Shown here piece by piece: positions 7,544 through 15,190 of a stretch of DNA of 64,000 nt (position 1 is the first letter of the stretch; each line of letters starts with the position of its first letter). The stretch comes from Lysobacter sp. KIS68-7. Lineage in GTDB: Bacteria; Pseudomonadota; Gammaproteobacteria; Xanthomonadales; Xanthomonadaceae. The stretch is from contig NZ_CP089925.1 in assembly GCF_021284745.1 (NCBI RefSeq), positions 682,001 to 746,000 on the forward strand, read 5' to 3'. Made by a program: the position numbers and the translations under genes. Under the pieces are notes generated by a model, which saw only the letters and a program-made list of their open reading frames with translations, was not told the origin of the DNA and did not search any database.

Positions 7544-7878
7544 ACGGTACCTCCCGGACGAACGCCAAGCCAAACTGGGCACTGGACATCCCCAGCCTCG
7601 AACATGACCCACACCGTGTCTCCGATGCCTGGTGTGGAGAATTGCGCAGACGGCACGCACGCCTCGGCCCATGCAGCGAGATCGCTCACGCCAGGCACTT
7701 GGACATGCAGGCGAAAGCGATGCTCAGGATCAAGATGGTTCAGCACCGTTGCTCGATACACGCCGAACGCTTTCATGGAGTCCGTCCCATTGGGCTTCGT
7801 TCCACGAACGTCCCTGACTTCCCGGAGCGGCCAGTGTATGGGGTCGGAGACAGGCTGCAGGGGCGCAGAAGGGCGCAT
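7540..7878 (-). CDS. Gp5/VgrG-type OB-fold protein (phage baseplate V-like)
   Basis: A 112-residue protein resembling the N-terminal OB domain of phage spike proteins (gp5, baseplate protein V, VgrG). The pattern is FGVYRATVLNHLDPEHRFRL, VPGV, a central CVPSAQFSTPGIGDTVWV, then FEAGDVQCPVWLGVRPGG. In full spikes this domain is followed by a lysozyme or beta-helix; here the protein simply stops. I start at the ATG at 7878, because PLQPVSDPIHW looks like part of the domain lead-in. The ATG at 7776 (MKAFGVYR) is the main alternative. It is coupled to the KOW gene by an ATGA overlap. It is probably a relic or a repurposed piece of a contractile-tail module. Confidence 0.62.
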   Translation of the reverse strand: MRPSAPLQPVSDPIHWPLREVRDVRGTKPNGTDSMKAFGVYRATVLNHLDPEHRFRLHVQVPGVSDLAAWAEACVPSAQFSTPGIGDTVWVMFEAGDVQCPVWLGVRPGGTV

Positions 7879-7926
7879 GATGTGTTCCCGGGTGGCGACA
7901 TCCGACGTCGCTGCGAGCCCACGCAA

Positions 7927-8163
7927 ATGACTACGTTCTCCAACGAGGAGCGCAATGCATTCTTCGGGTCAATCGCCCGAGACGGGACAGGCGCTGAGCA
8001 CTTGGTAGGTCTCACCTCAACAGAGACCGCGAGCTACCTGTCGTTTCGAAGACACTCTCTGGACGGCGGATCAGCCCAGGCAGTAGGAATCAGCGAACAC
8101 ATCGCGCTTTACGAGAAACATCGTCGCGCCTGCAAAGTGCGACTGATTGAGCCCGGCGAATAA
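7927..8163 (+). CDS. Conserved small hypothetical protein
   Basis: A 78-residue soluble, mostly helical protein starting MTTFSNEERNAFFG and containing DGTGAEHLVGLTSTETASY and an ALYEKHRRACKVRLI tail. The layout resembles small hypothetical proteins I recall from Xanthomonadaceae, but I cannot name a family. The ATG at 7927 was chosen because upstream translation looks like a shadow of the opposite-strand gene. The ribosome binding site is weak. It is divergent from the OB-fold gene. Confidence 0.45.
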   Translation: MTTFSNEERNAFFGSIARDGTGAEHLVGLTSTETASYLSFRRHSLDGGSAQAVGISEHIALYEKHRRACKVRLIEPGE

Positions 8164-8361
8164 CGGGCTGGCGTTCCCGCCGGATCACGCTCCTGTCACC
8201 GCAACGCGCACAGTCTGCATGGGCATCGCACAGCACGGACGCCTGTTCGACGGCACTCACCGATTTGCAACCTCGCCTTTGAGCCCTGAGCCTGTTACCG
8301 CAGGCAACCTTTGGCGATGGCCAAACACGATCCCGATTCGGATCCTTCCAAGGTGAGACCC

Positions 8362-8541
8362 ATGAACAACTCCAATAGCACCGACACCGGCAAGCAGTCG
8401 TCCTTCGAGAAGAAAGGCGAGAGCACCATTTCACCGCCGGCAAAGGTCGAAGAGCCCAAGCCGAACACGGATACCGACCGCCAGGTCACTGGCGATCCGA
8501 AACAACCGACGGATGATGCGGCGGGCAAGTCCCTCCGATAA
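8362..8541 (+). CDS. Small hydrophilic hypothetical protein
   Basis: A 59-residue, highly polar and probably disordered protein (MNNSNSTDTGKQSSFEKKGE...), rich in Pro, Thr, Asp and Lys, with no domain. The start at 8362 has AAGGTGAG at good distance; an ATG at 8317 is an alternative. A strong intrinsic terminator follows 23 bases after the stop, which supports it being a real transcript. Confidence 0.5.
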   Translation: MNNSNSTDTGKQSSFEKKGESTISPPAKVEEPKPNTDTDRQVTGDPKQPTDDAAGKSLR

Positions 8542-8564
8542 GTCAAACGATCAGTGTGAAAAAG

Positions 8565-8589
8565 GCGGAGCATAGGCTCCGCTTTTTTT
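8565..8589 (+). terminator. Rho-independent terminator
   Basis: GCGGAGC (8565-8571) and GCTCCGC (8576-8582) form a perfect 7-bp stem with a 4-base loop, followed by seven T residues at 8583-8589. It ends the small gene at 8362-8541. Confidence 0.9.
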
Positions 8590-8656
8590 GCTTTTGAAGC
8601 TGGATTGGCGCTTTCGCGATGCACCGCCTGCTTCAGCAAGCGGTGCATCGTCCAGG

Positions 8657-8962
8657 TCACGGCTGGCGGCTCGCTTCTCGCCCCTTCCGTCCTTCGAGCG
8701 ATGCCCCCCAAGCGTTGGCGAGCTCGGTGGAAAAGCACGTCGCCGCCAGCACCGCATCGATCTCCTTGTGCAAGCGCGAGAACCACCACGCCAACGCATC
8801 CGGGCGCAGCTTTGCGTCGTGGCGGCTGGCGTTGGTGCCGACTGCGGTGAGTTTCGCCATGAGGTGCAGGTGGTCGCGCAACTGGACCAGGTTGGTGTGC
8901 GCGGCTTCGGGGATGGCGTAGACGGTGGACGCGCGCTGGGGCGTGTCGGATTTCTCTGACAT
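8657..8962 (-). CDS. XAC0095-like small protein
   Basis: A 101-residue protein whose middle, YAIPEAAHTNLVQLRDHLHL, a GTNASRHDAKLRP stretch and DALAWWFSRLHKEIDAVLAAT, matches my memory of the short XAC0095-like family found almost only in Xanthomonadaceae. These proteins have no established function. AGGAGG lies 7 bases upstream of the ATG at 8962. The frame stays open far upstream, but that part has no family resemblance. It is a single gene. Confidence 0.68.
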   Translation of the reverse strand: MSEKSDTPQRASTVYAIPEAAHTNLVQLRDHLHLMAKLTAVGTNASRHDAKLRPDALAWWFSRLHKEIDAVLAATCFSTELANAWGASLEGRKGREASRQP

Positions 8963-9251
8963 GACAACCTCCTCTCTCGATGGGGAAAGAATCCTGCGCC
9001 GTGCGGACGGCGCAGGGTGTCGGGAGGTTGAAAGACCGAACGAGCTCGGCGGACTTATTCCCTCTTGCGAGGTGTTGTATTGAGCCCCCACCCGACGCAG
9101 GGACTTTCGTTCCGCGTGCCATGCCACGCGATCTCGTTCGAAGCTTTCAAACTCCGTCGAGAATCCTGCGCTTGCGACATGGTGCGGAGATATCAGACGG
9201 GAGCGCGCCCATCGCTGGACGCGTCCCCGGATGCGGTTCCACCCGGCCGCA

Positions 9252-9434
9252 TCAAGCCTCGGAATTGCCTTGTTGTAGCGAATGCGCATCGCGCGCACGA
9301 GCAACATCTCCCAGCGCCTTCAGCAGTAATGGCACGCCGCCTTCCTCGATGCTCCCAGAGAGATAGGCGGCAATCTTGCTTTCGTCATCGAGATAGTCGA
9401 CGACATCGAACTTGGAAGTCGTGGGCACGTGCAT
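9252..9434 (-). pseudogene. Truncated addiction-module antitoxin (HigA-type antidote), C-terminus missing
   Basis: A 60-residue reading frame with the start typical of small 'addiction module antidote' proteins: KFDVVDYLDDESKIAAYL, then EEGGVPLLLKALGDVARARD. Full-length members run to about 100 residues, with a Cro/C1-type helix-turn-helix that binds DNA. Here the protein ends HSLQQGNSEA directly after the N-terminal part. No helix-turn-helix is visible in other frames downstream, and no toxin gene is adjacent. The start ATG at 9434 has GGAG close upstream. It is likely a decayed remnant. Confidence 0.5.
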
Positions 9435-9491
9435 CACTCCAGTGGTGAAACGGCGGAAGTGTGTGCCGTGCGATCGACTCCACCTACCGGG

Positions 9492-9974
9492 TCACCGCTC
9501 CGAATCAGCTTGCGGCTTCTCCGTTTTCTTCCGCGACTTCTTGTGGCGAATACTCATTTCCCTGACGGCCTCGTCGAGGCCCGCGCCGCCGCCGGCCGAC
9601 TTCAGGATCCCGTACACGAGATTGGCGACCACCATGACATCGCTGCCGAGCGCCGCCACTGTGTCGTCGAGTTCCTCGATGAGCTGCTGCAGCGCCTGGA
9701 GGACGGGGATCAGGTTGTCCCGCGCTTCGAGGTCGGCGAACGCCCCGTCCATGTCCAGGCCGCGCGGCATGAGGTCGGGGTTCTGCCGCATCTGCACCAG
9801 GCCGAGGCGCGCGAAGCCCTCGCTCTTCGGGCCCATCATCGTCAGCGCTTTGCGCTCGTCCGCCTCCAGGGCGATCAGGCCGGGGAGGTGTTGGCGGAAC
9901 TGCTGGATCAGGGAGAGGAGCTGCGCCTGCAGCTCCTTGGTGACGACGAGGGAGGCGAGGTTTTGCTGTTGCAT
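9492..9974 (-). CDS. Conserved hypothetical protein, helical
   Basis: A 160-residue, mostly helical soluble protein. ALEADERKALTMMGPKSEGF, then QNPDLMPRGLDMDGAF and an ELDDTVAALGSDVMVVANL segment, resemble a widespread but unnamed bacterial family as I recall it. The last 25 residues are very basic (RHKKSRKKTEKPQ) and could bind nucleic acid. The start is the ATG at 9974. It lies next to the 21-bp minisatellite. No function can be assigned. Confidence 0.6.
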   Translation of the reverse strand: MQQQNLASLVVTKELQAQLLSLIQQFRQHLPGLIALEADERKALTMMGPKSEGFARLGLVQMRQNPDLMPRGLDMDGAFADLEARDNLIPVLQALQQLIEELDDTVAALGSDVMVVANLVYGILKSAGGGAGLDEAVREMSIRHKKSRKKTEKPQADSER

Positions 9975-10546
9975 GCGAAGGAGCTACTTGGGGAGTAGGA
10001 CGGAGTCTTCGCGCGAAGAGGAAAGAAGGAAATTGTGCTTAGGGGCAAGGTGTTGGGGATTCCGTGAGGGCATGCGAAGCGTCCCGTTGCGGACGGGGAG
10101 GCTTAGAAACGGGTTTGCGACGCACTCGGAGACATCGGGAACGCGTTCGAGTGCGTTGGGAACGCAATCGAACGGGTCTGGAGCGCGTTCGATTGGGTTG
10201 GCGACGCGTTCGAGTGGGCTGGCGACCCGTTCGATTGGGTCGGCGACGCGTTCGAGTGGGCTGGCGACCCGTTCGATTGGGTCGGCGACGCGTTCGATTG
10301 GGTTGGCGACGCGTTCCGATTGGGCTGGCGACGCGTTCGAGTGGGCTGGCGACGCGTTCGATTGGGCTGGCGACGCGTTCGAGTGGGCTGGCGACGCGTT
10401 CGAGTGGGCTGGCGACGCGTTCGAGTGGGCTGGCGACGCGTTCGAGTGGGTCGGCGACGCGTTCGAGTGGGTCGGCGACGCGTTCGAGTGGGCCTCGCGA
10501 ATTGGCCGGGCACCCGAGTACGCTGACGACGCTTACTTGCTAACAG
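9975..10546. other. Gene-poor stretch, mostly minisatellite
   Basis: Apart from the tandem repeat at about 10138-10500, I see no convincing gene, RNA or terminator here. Reading frames across it exist on both strands only because the repeat unit is a multiple of three. Confidence 0.6.
10138..10500. repeat. 21-bp minisatellite, about 17 copies
   Basis: Tandem units of 21 bp with core ACGCGTTCGAGTGGG, followed by GCTGGCG or GTCGGCG. Variation is limited to a few positions (GAG/GAT, GCT/GTC/GTT, ACGCG/ACCCG). One unit near 10303-10324 has an extra base, which breaks the frame. The 5' copies are most diverged and the 3' copies nearly identical, as expected from expansion at one end. Nearly every unit carries the palindrome ACGCGT. 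Confidence 0.92.
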
Positions 10547-10891
10547 TCAGTTAATGCCCAAGTCGGCAAATAGCGTATCTACACCCGAGCTCTTGGCGTC
10601 GATCCAATCGTAGAGCTCATCCAACACCTTTTCTCCAAGCAGATTGTTGCTGTCTGAGCCGGAGATGTATACATAGTTCGCATTCGCCGAATCGTTGCTC
10701 GTGCTCATAAGCCCCGAAATATCGCCCGTCCATTTTGGATAAGCAAAAAAGGACGCGTTTCGCCCTTTTCGGATCGAGAAAAACTTATCCCGAAACTTAA
10801 AGTAATACTCGCCATCGGAAGGAGTGATATCGACGATATCACCCCGATTTCGATTGATGAGCACAAGAAGGCGGGCAAGTTTTTCGATCAT
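10547..10891 (-). CDS. Hypothetical protein of two-gene cassette (downstream gene)
   Basis: A 114-residue soluble protein with a beta-rich look: ITPSDGEYYFKFRDKFFSIRK in the first half and YVYISGSDSNNLLGEKVLDEL in the second. No family is recognised. The ATG overlaps the stop of the upstream gene (ATGA) and has GGAGAG upstream, so translation is coupled. Base composition is clearly lower in GC than the flanks, which suggests acquisition. Confidence 0.58.
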   Translation of the reverse strand: MIEKLARLLVLINRNRGDIVDITPSDGEYYFKFRDKFFSIRKGRNASFFAYPKWTGDISGLMSTSNDSANANYVYISGSDSNNLLGEKVLDELYDWIDAKSSGVDTLFADLGIN

Positions 10892-11358
10892 CGCTGCTCT
10901 CCAGCAATATCATTCATGTTCGTCAGCTTAAACGTCTCAAACTTTGCAGAAACTTGGTAGATCAGCTTCTGCTTGGTCGCTTCTGTTAAAGGCGCATTGT
11001 TGTGGGCGATCGAACTCACTTGCTTCTGCAATTCAGAGAACTCCGGAAATACATCGCAAAGCGCGGATAACTGCCCATCGAGCCGGCCGAATAATGCTCT
11101 GGCATCTGGCGACTTCCCCTTGACAATGCTTTGGTCTAGCAGCTCAAGCGTCTTTGCGATTTCTTTTCGACGCTCAGTCAGATGCTCAATTCTCAGCAGA
11201 CGGAACGTTGCGGACAATTTCTTTCGATACTTGATCAGGCCATAGATGGTGATGACGCCAAGAACCACAGTTGCCAGGTCACCGAGGAAATCGGTGACGC
11301 CAGCGACTATGGCAATGACCTTATCCCAGTCGATCGCGGGCCATGACTGTGGAGTCAT
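10888..11358 (-). CDS. Hypothetical membrane-anchored protein of two-gene cassette (upstream gene)
   Basis: A 156-residue protein with one hydrophobic segment near the N-terminus (DLATVVLGVITIYGLIKY, about residues 27-44), followed by a long helical cytoplasmic part rich in Glu, Lys and Leu that is likely coiled. No domain is recognised. It starts one base after the stop of nrdJb and is probably transcribed with it or from a nearby promoter. It overlaps the next gene by 4 bases. The AT-richer composition sets the pair apart from nrdJ. Confidence 0.55.
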   Translation of the reverse strand: MTPQSWPAIDWDKVIAIVAGVTDFLGDLATVVLGVITIYGLIKYRKKLSATFRLLRIEHLTERRKEIAKTLELLDQSIVKGKSPDARALFGRLDGQLSALCDVFPEFSELQKQVSSIAHNNAPLTEATKQKLIYQVSAKFETFKLTNMNDIAGEQR

Positions 11359-11359
11359 G

Positions 11360-12148
11360 TTAGCCGCACTTGCTATAGCCGCAATTCAAGCAAGTGGCGC
11401 AGCCATCCATAATGACAACCGCCTTCGTCGAGCACTTGTGACACATCGTCGCACTCGGCGGAAAACTCGCGCCGTCGCCCGTCACTTCGATCACTTCTTC
11501 CGTGCGCGCATCCGAGCCCGTGGCCAGGCCCATGCTCACTTCATTGTTTTTTTTTGAGCCGCGGTTGTTCTCGTAGGCCGCCCGCTTCTCCGCAATGAGC
11601 GCACGCTGCGCCGCACTCATCTCCGGATCGTGGATCAGCCCGATCGACTTCAGGTGGTCTTCGACAATCGCGCCGAGTTCGGCCACCAGCGACGGCATAT
11701 ACACGCCACCGGCCTTGAAGTACCCACCGCGCGGATCAAACACCGCCTTCATCTCTTCCACCAGGAACGTCACGTCGCCGCCCTTGCGGAACACGGCCGA
11801 CATGATGCGCGTGAGCGCCACGATCCACTGGAAGTGCTCCATCGACTTGGAGTTGATGAAGATCTCGAAGGGGCGGCGCAGTTCGTGCTCGGTGCCGGCG
11901 TTGAGCACGATGTCGTTGATCGTCACGTACATGGCGTGTTCGACCATCGGGGATTTGATCTTGTAGGTGGAGCCCACCAGGACTTCCGGACGCTCGATGC
12001 GTTCGTGCATCTGGATCACGTCCGCCGTGGGCAGCTGCGCTTCCACCGCGGCGCGCGCAACCGATTCGGCCTTCGCCGCGTCGCGTGCCTTGTCTTCCGG
12101 GGTGACGACGGCGTAGCCCTTGATCTTCTTGTCGATTTTGACGGCCAT
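11360..12148 (-). CDS. nrdJb: Class II ribonucleotide reductase, NrdJb subunit
   Basis: The small half of a split adenosylcobalamin-dependent ribonucleotide reductase, as in Pseudomonas NrdJa/NrdJb. The central TSCPD-type region runs from MYVTINDIVLNAGTEHELRR through SMEHFQWIVALTRIMSAVFRKGG to YMPSLVAELG. The C-terminus carries the cysteine cluster CHKCSTKAVV...CATCLNCGYSKC, expected for redox shuttling or zinc binding. The length of 262 residues is normal for NrdJb. It is downstream of nrdJa and the H1-like gene on the same strand. It supplies dNTPs when paired with NrdJa. Confidence 0.85.
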   Translation of the reverse strand: MAVKIDKKIKGYAVVTPEDKARDAAKAESVARAAVEAQLPTADVIQMHERIERPEVLVGSTYKIKSPMVEHAMYVTINDIVLNAGTEHELRRPFEIFINSKSMEHFQWIVALTRIMSAVFRKGGDVTFLVEEMKAVFDPRGGYFKAGGVYMPSLVAELGAIVEDHLKSIGLIHDPEMSAAQRALIAEKRAAYENNRGSKKNNEVSMGLATGSDARTEEVIEVTGDGASFPPSATMCHKCSTKAVVIMDGCATCLNCGYSKCG

Positions 12149-12189
12149 GGTGGTCTCTAAGTGGTGCTTGTTGCAGGAAATTTAAAGTG

Positions 12190-12216
12190 CCGGCGCCCCG
12201 CCATGCGAGGCGCCGG
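12190..12216 (-). terminator. GC-rich hairpin between H1-like gene and nrdJb
   Basis: CCGGCGCC (12190-12197) and GGCGCCGG (12209-12216) form a perfect 8-bp stem. On the minus strand it is followed by CACTTTAAATTT, a weak U-tract. It may be a partial terminator or attenuator that sets the ratio between the H1-like gene and nrdJb. Confidence 0.5.
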
Positions 12217-12224
12217 GATGTCGC

Positions 12225-12734
12225 TTAACGTGCTGCTTTCTTCACGGCACGGCGCGTCTTGCGCACCGTCTTGCGAACAGCCTTCTTCACCGCACGCTTC
12301 CTGGCGGCGACCTTGCGGCCTGCCTTGCGGACGGCTTTCTTCACCGCGCGCTTGGCCACCACCTTCTTCACTGCGGCCTTGCGGGCCGTCTTGCGTGCCG
12401 TCTTGCGCGCCGTCTTCTTGGCCGCGCGCTTCGTGGTCGCCTTTTTCGCCGGGGCCTTCTTGGCTGCGCGCTTCTTCGCAGCCTTCTTGCCCGCCACCTT
12501 GCGCTTGAGCGCCGTGGCTTCCTTCTTGGCCGCTTCGCTGGCGGCGGTCAGGCGCTTCTTGGCCTTGGTCACGGCCTTGCTCGCTGCCTTCTTCGCCTTC
12601 GTCGCGGTCTTGGATGCCTTCTTCTTCGCGCCGCTCACCGCTTTGCTCGCCCGCTTGGCCACGGACTTCGCGGTCTCGACCACCGTATCGGCTGCGTTGG
12701 AAAGGGTCGCCGTGACCCCGTTGCCGTTGCTCAT
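12225..12734 (-). CDS. Histone H1-like Lys/Ala-rich DNA-binding protein
   Basis: A 169-residue protein. A short acidic/neutral N-terminus (about 25 residues) is followed by a low-complexity tail of KKAAKK, AKKA and ARKTARK units ending RAVKKAAR. Such eukaryotic-H1-like tails (AlgP, HctB-like) bind and compact DNA without sequence specificity. AGGAGGG directly precedes the ATG at 12734. It is unusual in sitting between nrdJa and nrdJb on the same strand, with a hairpin after it. Simple-sequence tails of this kind vary in length between strains. Confidence 0.8.
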   Translation of the reverse strand: MSNGNGVTATLSNAADTVVETAKSVAKRASKAVSGAKKKASKTATKAKKAASKAVTKAKKRLTAASEAAKKEATALKRKVAGKKAAKKRAAKKAPAKKATTKRAAKKTARKTARKTARKAAVKKVVAKRAVKKAVRKAGRKVAARKRAVKKAVRKTVRKTRRAVKKAAR

Positions 12735-12803
12735 TGGCCCTCCTCGTGTGGGCTGGTTTGGCTCGACTGTCCTATAACGATGCAGCGCGTGACGGTGGTG
12801 TAA

Positions 12804-14954
12804 TCAGAACTTGCCGTAGTAGCCCTCTTTGAGCGCGTCGAACAGGTTGGCGGCGGTGTGCATCTCGCCGTCGTATTCGATCTGTTCATTGCCCTTCACT
12901 TCCAGGATCGAGCCGTCTTCCAGCTCGAAGCGGTAGGTGGTGTTCTCGAGGTCGGCTTCCTTCACCAGCACGCCCTGGAACGCAGCGGGGTTGAAGCGGA
13001 AGGTGGTGCAACCCTTCAAACCCTGCTGGTGGGCGTAGCGGTAGATGTCCTTGAAGTCTTCGTACGGGTAGTCCGTCGGGACGTTCGCGGTCTTGGAGAT
13101 CGAGGAGTCCACCCACTTCTGGGCGGCGGCCTGCACGTCCACGTGCTCCTTCGGCGAGATGTCGTCGGCGGAGATGAAGTACTCCGGCAGCTTGCCTTCG
13201 GCGTCTTCGGCGAAGGGCATGGCCTTGGCATTGACGAGTTCGCGGTAGGCGAGCAGCTCGTACGAATACACGTCGACCTTTTCCTTGGTCTTCTTGCCTT
13301 CGCGGATCACGTTGCGGCTGTAGTGGTGCGCGAAGGAGGGCTCGATGCCGTTGGAGGCGTTGTTGGCCAGGCTCAGCGAGATCGTGCCGGTCGGGGCAAT
13401 CGACGAATGGTGCGTGAAGCGCGCGCCCACTTCGGCGAGTTCGTCCACCAGCTCCGGCGCCACTTCATGCACGCGCTGCATGTAGCGCGAGTACTTGGCG
13501 TGCAGCACCTTGCCTTCGATTTCCTGGCCGAGCTTCCAGCCGTCCTTCACCATTTCCGGACGCTTGCGCAGCATCTCGGCGGTGACTTCGAAGCGCTCTT
13601 CCATCACCGGGGCCGGGCCCTTTTCCTTCGCAAGCGAGAGGCCCATTTCCCAACCGGCCACGGCCATGTCGCGCGCGATGCGTTCGGTGAACTCGCAGGA
13701 TTCCTTCGAGCCGTACTTCATGCACAGCATGGTCATCGTGCTGCCAAGGCCCAGGAAGCCCATGCCGTGGCGGCGCTTGCGCATGATCTCGTCACGCTGC
13801 TGCTGCAGGGGCAGGCCGTTCACTTCGACGACGTTGTCGAGCATGCGCGTGAACACGCGCACCACTTCCTTGTATTCCTCCCAGTCGAAGGAGGCTTCGT
13901 CGGTGAAGGGCTTGCGCACAAACTTGGTGAGGTTCACCGAGCCCAGCAGGCAGGCGCCATACGGCGGCAGCGGCTGCTCGCCGCAGGGGTTGGTGGCGCG
14001 GATGCTTTCGCACCACCAGTTGTTGTTCATCTCGTTGACGCGGTCGATGAGGATGAAACCCGGCTCGGCGTAGTCGTACGTCGAGACCATGATCATGTCC
14101 CACAGGTGCCGCGCGCGGATGTGGCCGTAGATCTTGCACGCCACCAGGCCGTCGTCGCGGCTGATGTAGTTCTTGTGCGTCGGCCAGTCGCGCCACACGA
14201 CCTGCGTGGCGTCCTTCAGGTCGATGTCGCCCTGTTCCTTGTTGTTGATCGGGAACACGAGCGGCCAGTCGCTGTCCTTGTCCACGGCTTCCATGAAGCC
14301 GTCGGTGATCAGCAGCGAGAGGTTGAACTGGCGCAGGCGGCCGTCTTCGCGCTTGGCGCGGATGAAGTCCTTCACGTCGGGGTGGGAGACGTCGAAGGTG
14401 CCCATCTGCGCGCCGCGGCGGCCACCGGCCGAGGAGACGGTGAAGCACATCTTGTCGTAGATATCCATGAAGGACATCGGGCCCGACGTGTAGGCGCCGG
14501 CGCCGGCGACGAAGGCGCCGCGCGGGCGCAGCGTCGAGAATTCATAGCCGATGCCGCAGCCGGCCTTCAGCGTGAGGCCCGCTTCGTGCACCTTGTCCAG
14601 GATGCCGTCCATCGAGTCTTCGATGGTGCCGGACACGGTGCAGTTGATCGTCGAGGTCGCCGGCTTGTGTTCCAGCGCGCCGGCGTTGGACGTGATGCGG
14701 CCGGCGGGAATGGCCCCGCGGCGCAGCGCCCAGACGAAACGCTCGTGCCAGTACTTCTGCTTCTCGGGGGAGCCTTCGGCTTCCGCAAGCGCCTTGGCCA
14801 CGCGCTGGTAGGTGCCGTCGATGTCCGCATCGATCGCCTGGCCGCCCTTGGTCTTCAGGCGGTACTTCTTGTCCCAGATGTCCGCCGATGCCGGCTGCAT
14901 CGGGATCTCTTGCTCGGATTCCATCTTGACCGCCTCGAGGCGCACCGTGCTCAT
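12804..14954 (-). CDS. nrdJa: Class II (B12-dependent) ribonucleotide reductase, NrdJa catalytic subunit
   Basis: The catalytic half of the adenosylcobalamin ribonucleotide reductase, which reduces ribonucleotides to deoxyribonucleotides with or without oxygen. The 716-residue protein shows the class II features: INCTVSGTIEDSMDGI, KAGCGIGYEFS, a SSAGGRRGAQMGT loop, the active-site NPCGEQPLPPYGACLLGSV and PTGTISLSLANNASNGIEP near the end. I start at the ATG at 14954 (MSTVRLEAVK), 4 bases after AGGAG. The frame continues upstream through the leader but that part is not protein-like. It is followed by the H1-like gene and nrdJb. Confidence 0.92.
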   Translation of the reverse strand: MSTVRLEAVKMESEQEIPMQPASADIWDKKYRLKTKGGQAIDADIDGTYQRVAKALAEAEGSPEKQKYWHERFVWALRRGAIPAGRITSNAGALEHKPATSTINCTVSGTIEDSMDGILDKVHEAGLTLKAGCGIGYEFSTLRPRGAFVAGAGAYTSGPMSFMDIYDKMCFTVSSAGGRRGAQMGTFDVSHPDVKDFIRAKREDGRLRQFNLSLLITDGFMEAVDKDSDWPLVFPINNKEQGDIDLKDATQVVWRDWPTHKNYISRDDGLVACKIYGHIRARHLWDMIMVSTYDYAEPGFILIDRVNEMNNNWWCESIRATNPCGEQPLPPYGACLLGSVNLTKFVRKPFTDEASFDWEEYKEVVRVFTRMLDNVVEVNGLPLQQQRDEIMRKRRHGMGFLGLGSTMTMLCMKYGSKESCEFTERIARDMAVAGWEMGLSLAKEKGPAPVMEERFEVTAEMLRKRPEMVKDGWKLGQEIEGKVLHAKYSRYMQRVHEVAPELVDELAEVGARFTHHSSIAPTGTISLSLANNASNGIEPSFAHHYSRNVIREGKKTKEKVDVYSYELLAYRELVNAKAMPFAEDAEGKLPEYFISADDISPKEHVDVQAAAQKWVDSSISKTANVPTDYPYEDFKDIYRYAHQQGLKGCTTFRFNPAAFQGVLVKEADLENTTYRFELEDGSILEVKGNEQIEYDGEMHTAANLFDALKEGYYGKF

Positions 14955-14959
14955 GCTGC

Positions 14960-15190
14960 TCCTTCTCCTCGTCATCGCCGGGTCGTGCCCGGTTCTTTTA
15001 GGTATTTGGTGTTTGAATTCGCCACCGTCCGGTTCCACGGAATGACGGAAGAAACGCCCCTTGAGGGCGTGGTCCCTGCCGCCGTGCAACGTTCGGTTTT
15101 CCCCTGCCGTAACCGAGTTTCCGGTCACGTTTACCGCGTGCGGCCCAAGGTGCGTGAAAACGCGTGGAACACAACCCTTGGGACCTTCCC
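14960..15190 (-). promoter_or_regulatory. Long structured leader of nrdJa, candidate cis-acting RNA
   Basis: On the minus strand, the 230 bases before nrdJa fold into several local stems. GGTCCCAAGG pairs with CCTTGGGCC near the 5' end, GTGACCG with CGGTTAC (loop GAAACT), and CGCCC with GGGCG. CCGTC pairs with GACGG, and a CGGGCACGACCCG hairpin lies near the Shine-Dalgarno. I see no B12-box, so it does not look like a cobalamin riboswitch. RNA motifs upstream of nrdJ have been proposed in comparative surveys; a match here is untested. Confidence 0.45.

Noticed and set aside
10138-10500. CRISPR array
   Set aside because: Units are tandem with no spacers between them and no cas genes are near.
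10064-10543. Arg-rich reading frames (plus and minus) across the minisatellite
   Set aside because: The repeat unit of 21 bp keeps all frames open. There is no ribosome binding site, a unit with an extra base breaks the frame, and the flanks have no protein signal.
14960-15190. Cobalamin riboswitch upstream of nrdJa
   Set aside because: No B12-box-like sequence (AGCCAGGAGACCTGCC type) or matching core is visible; kept only as an unclassified structured leader.
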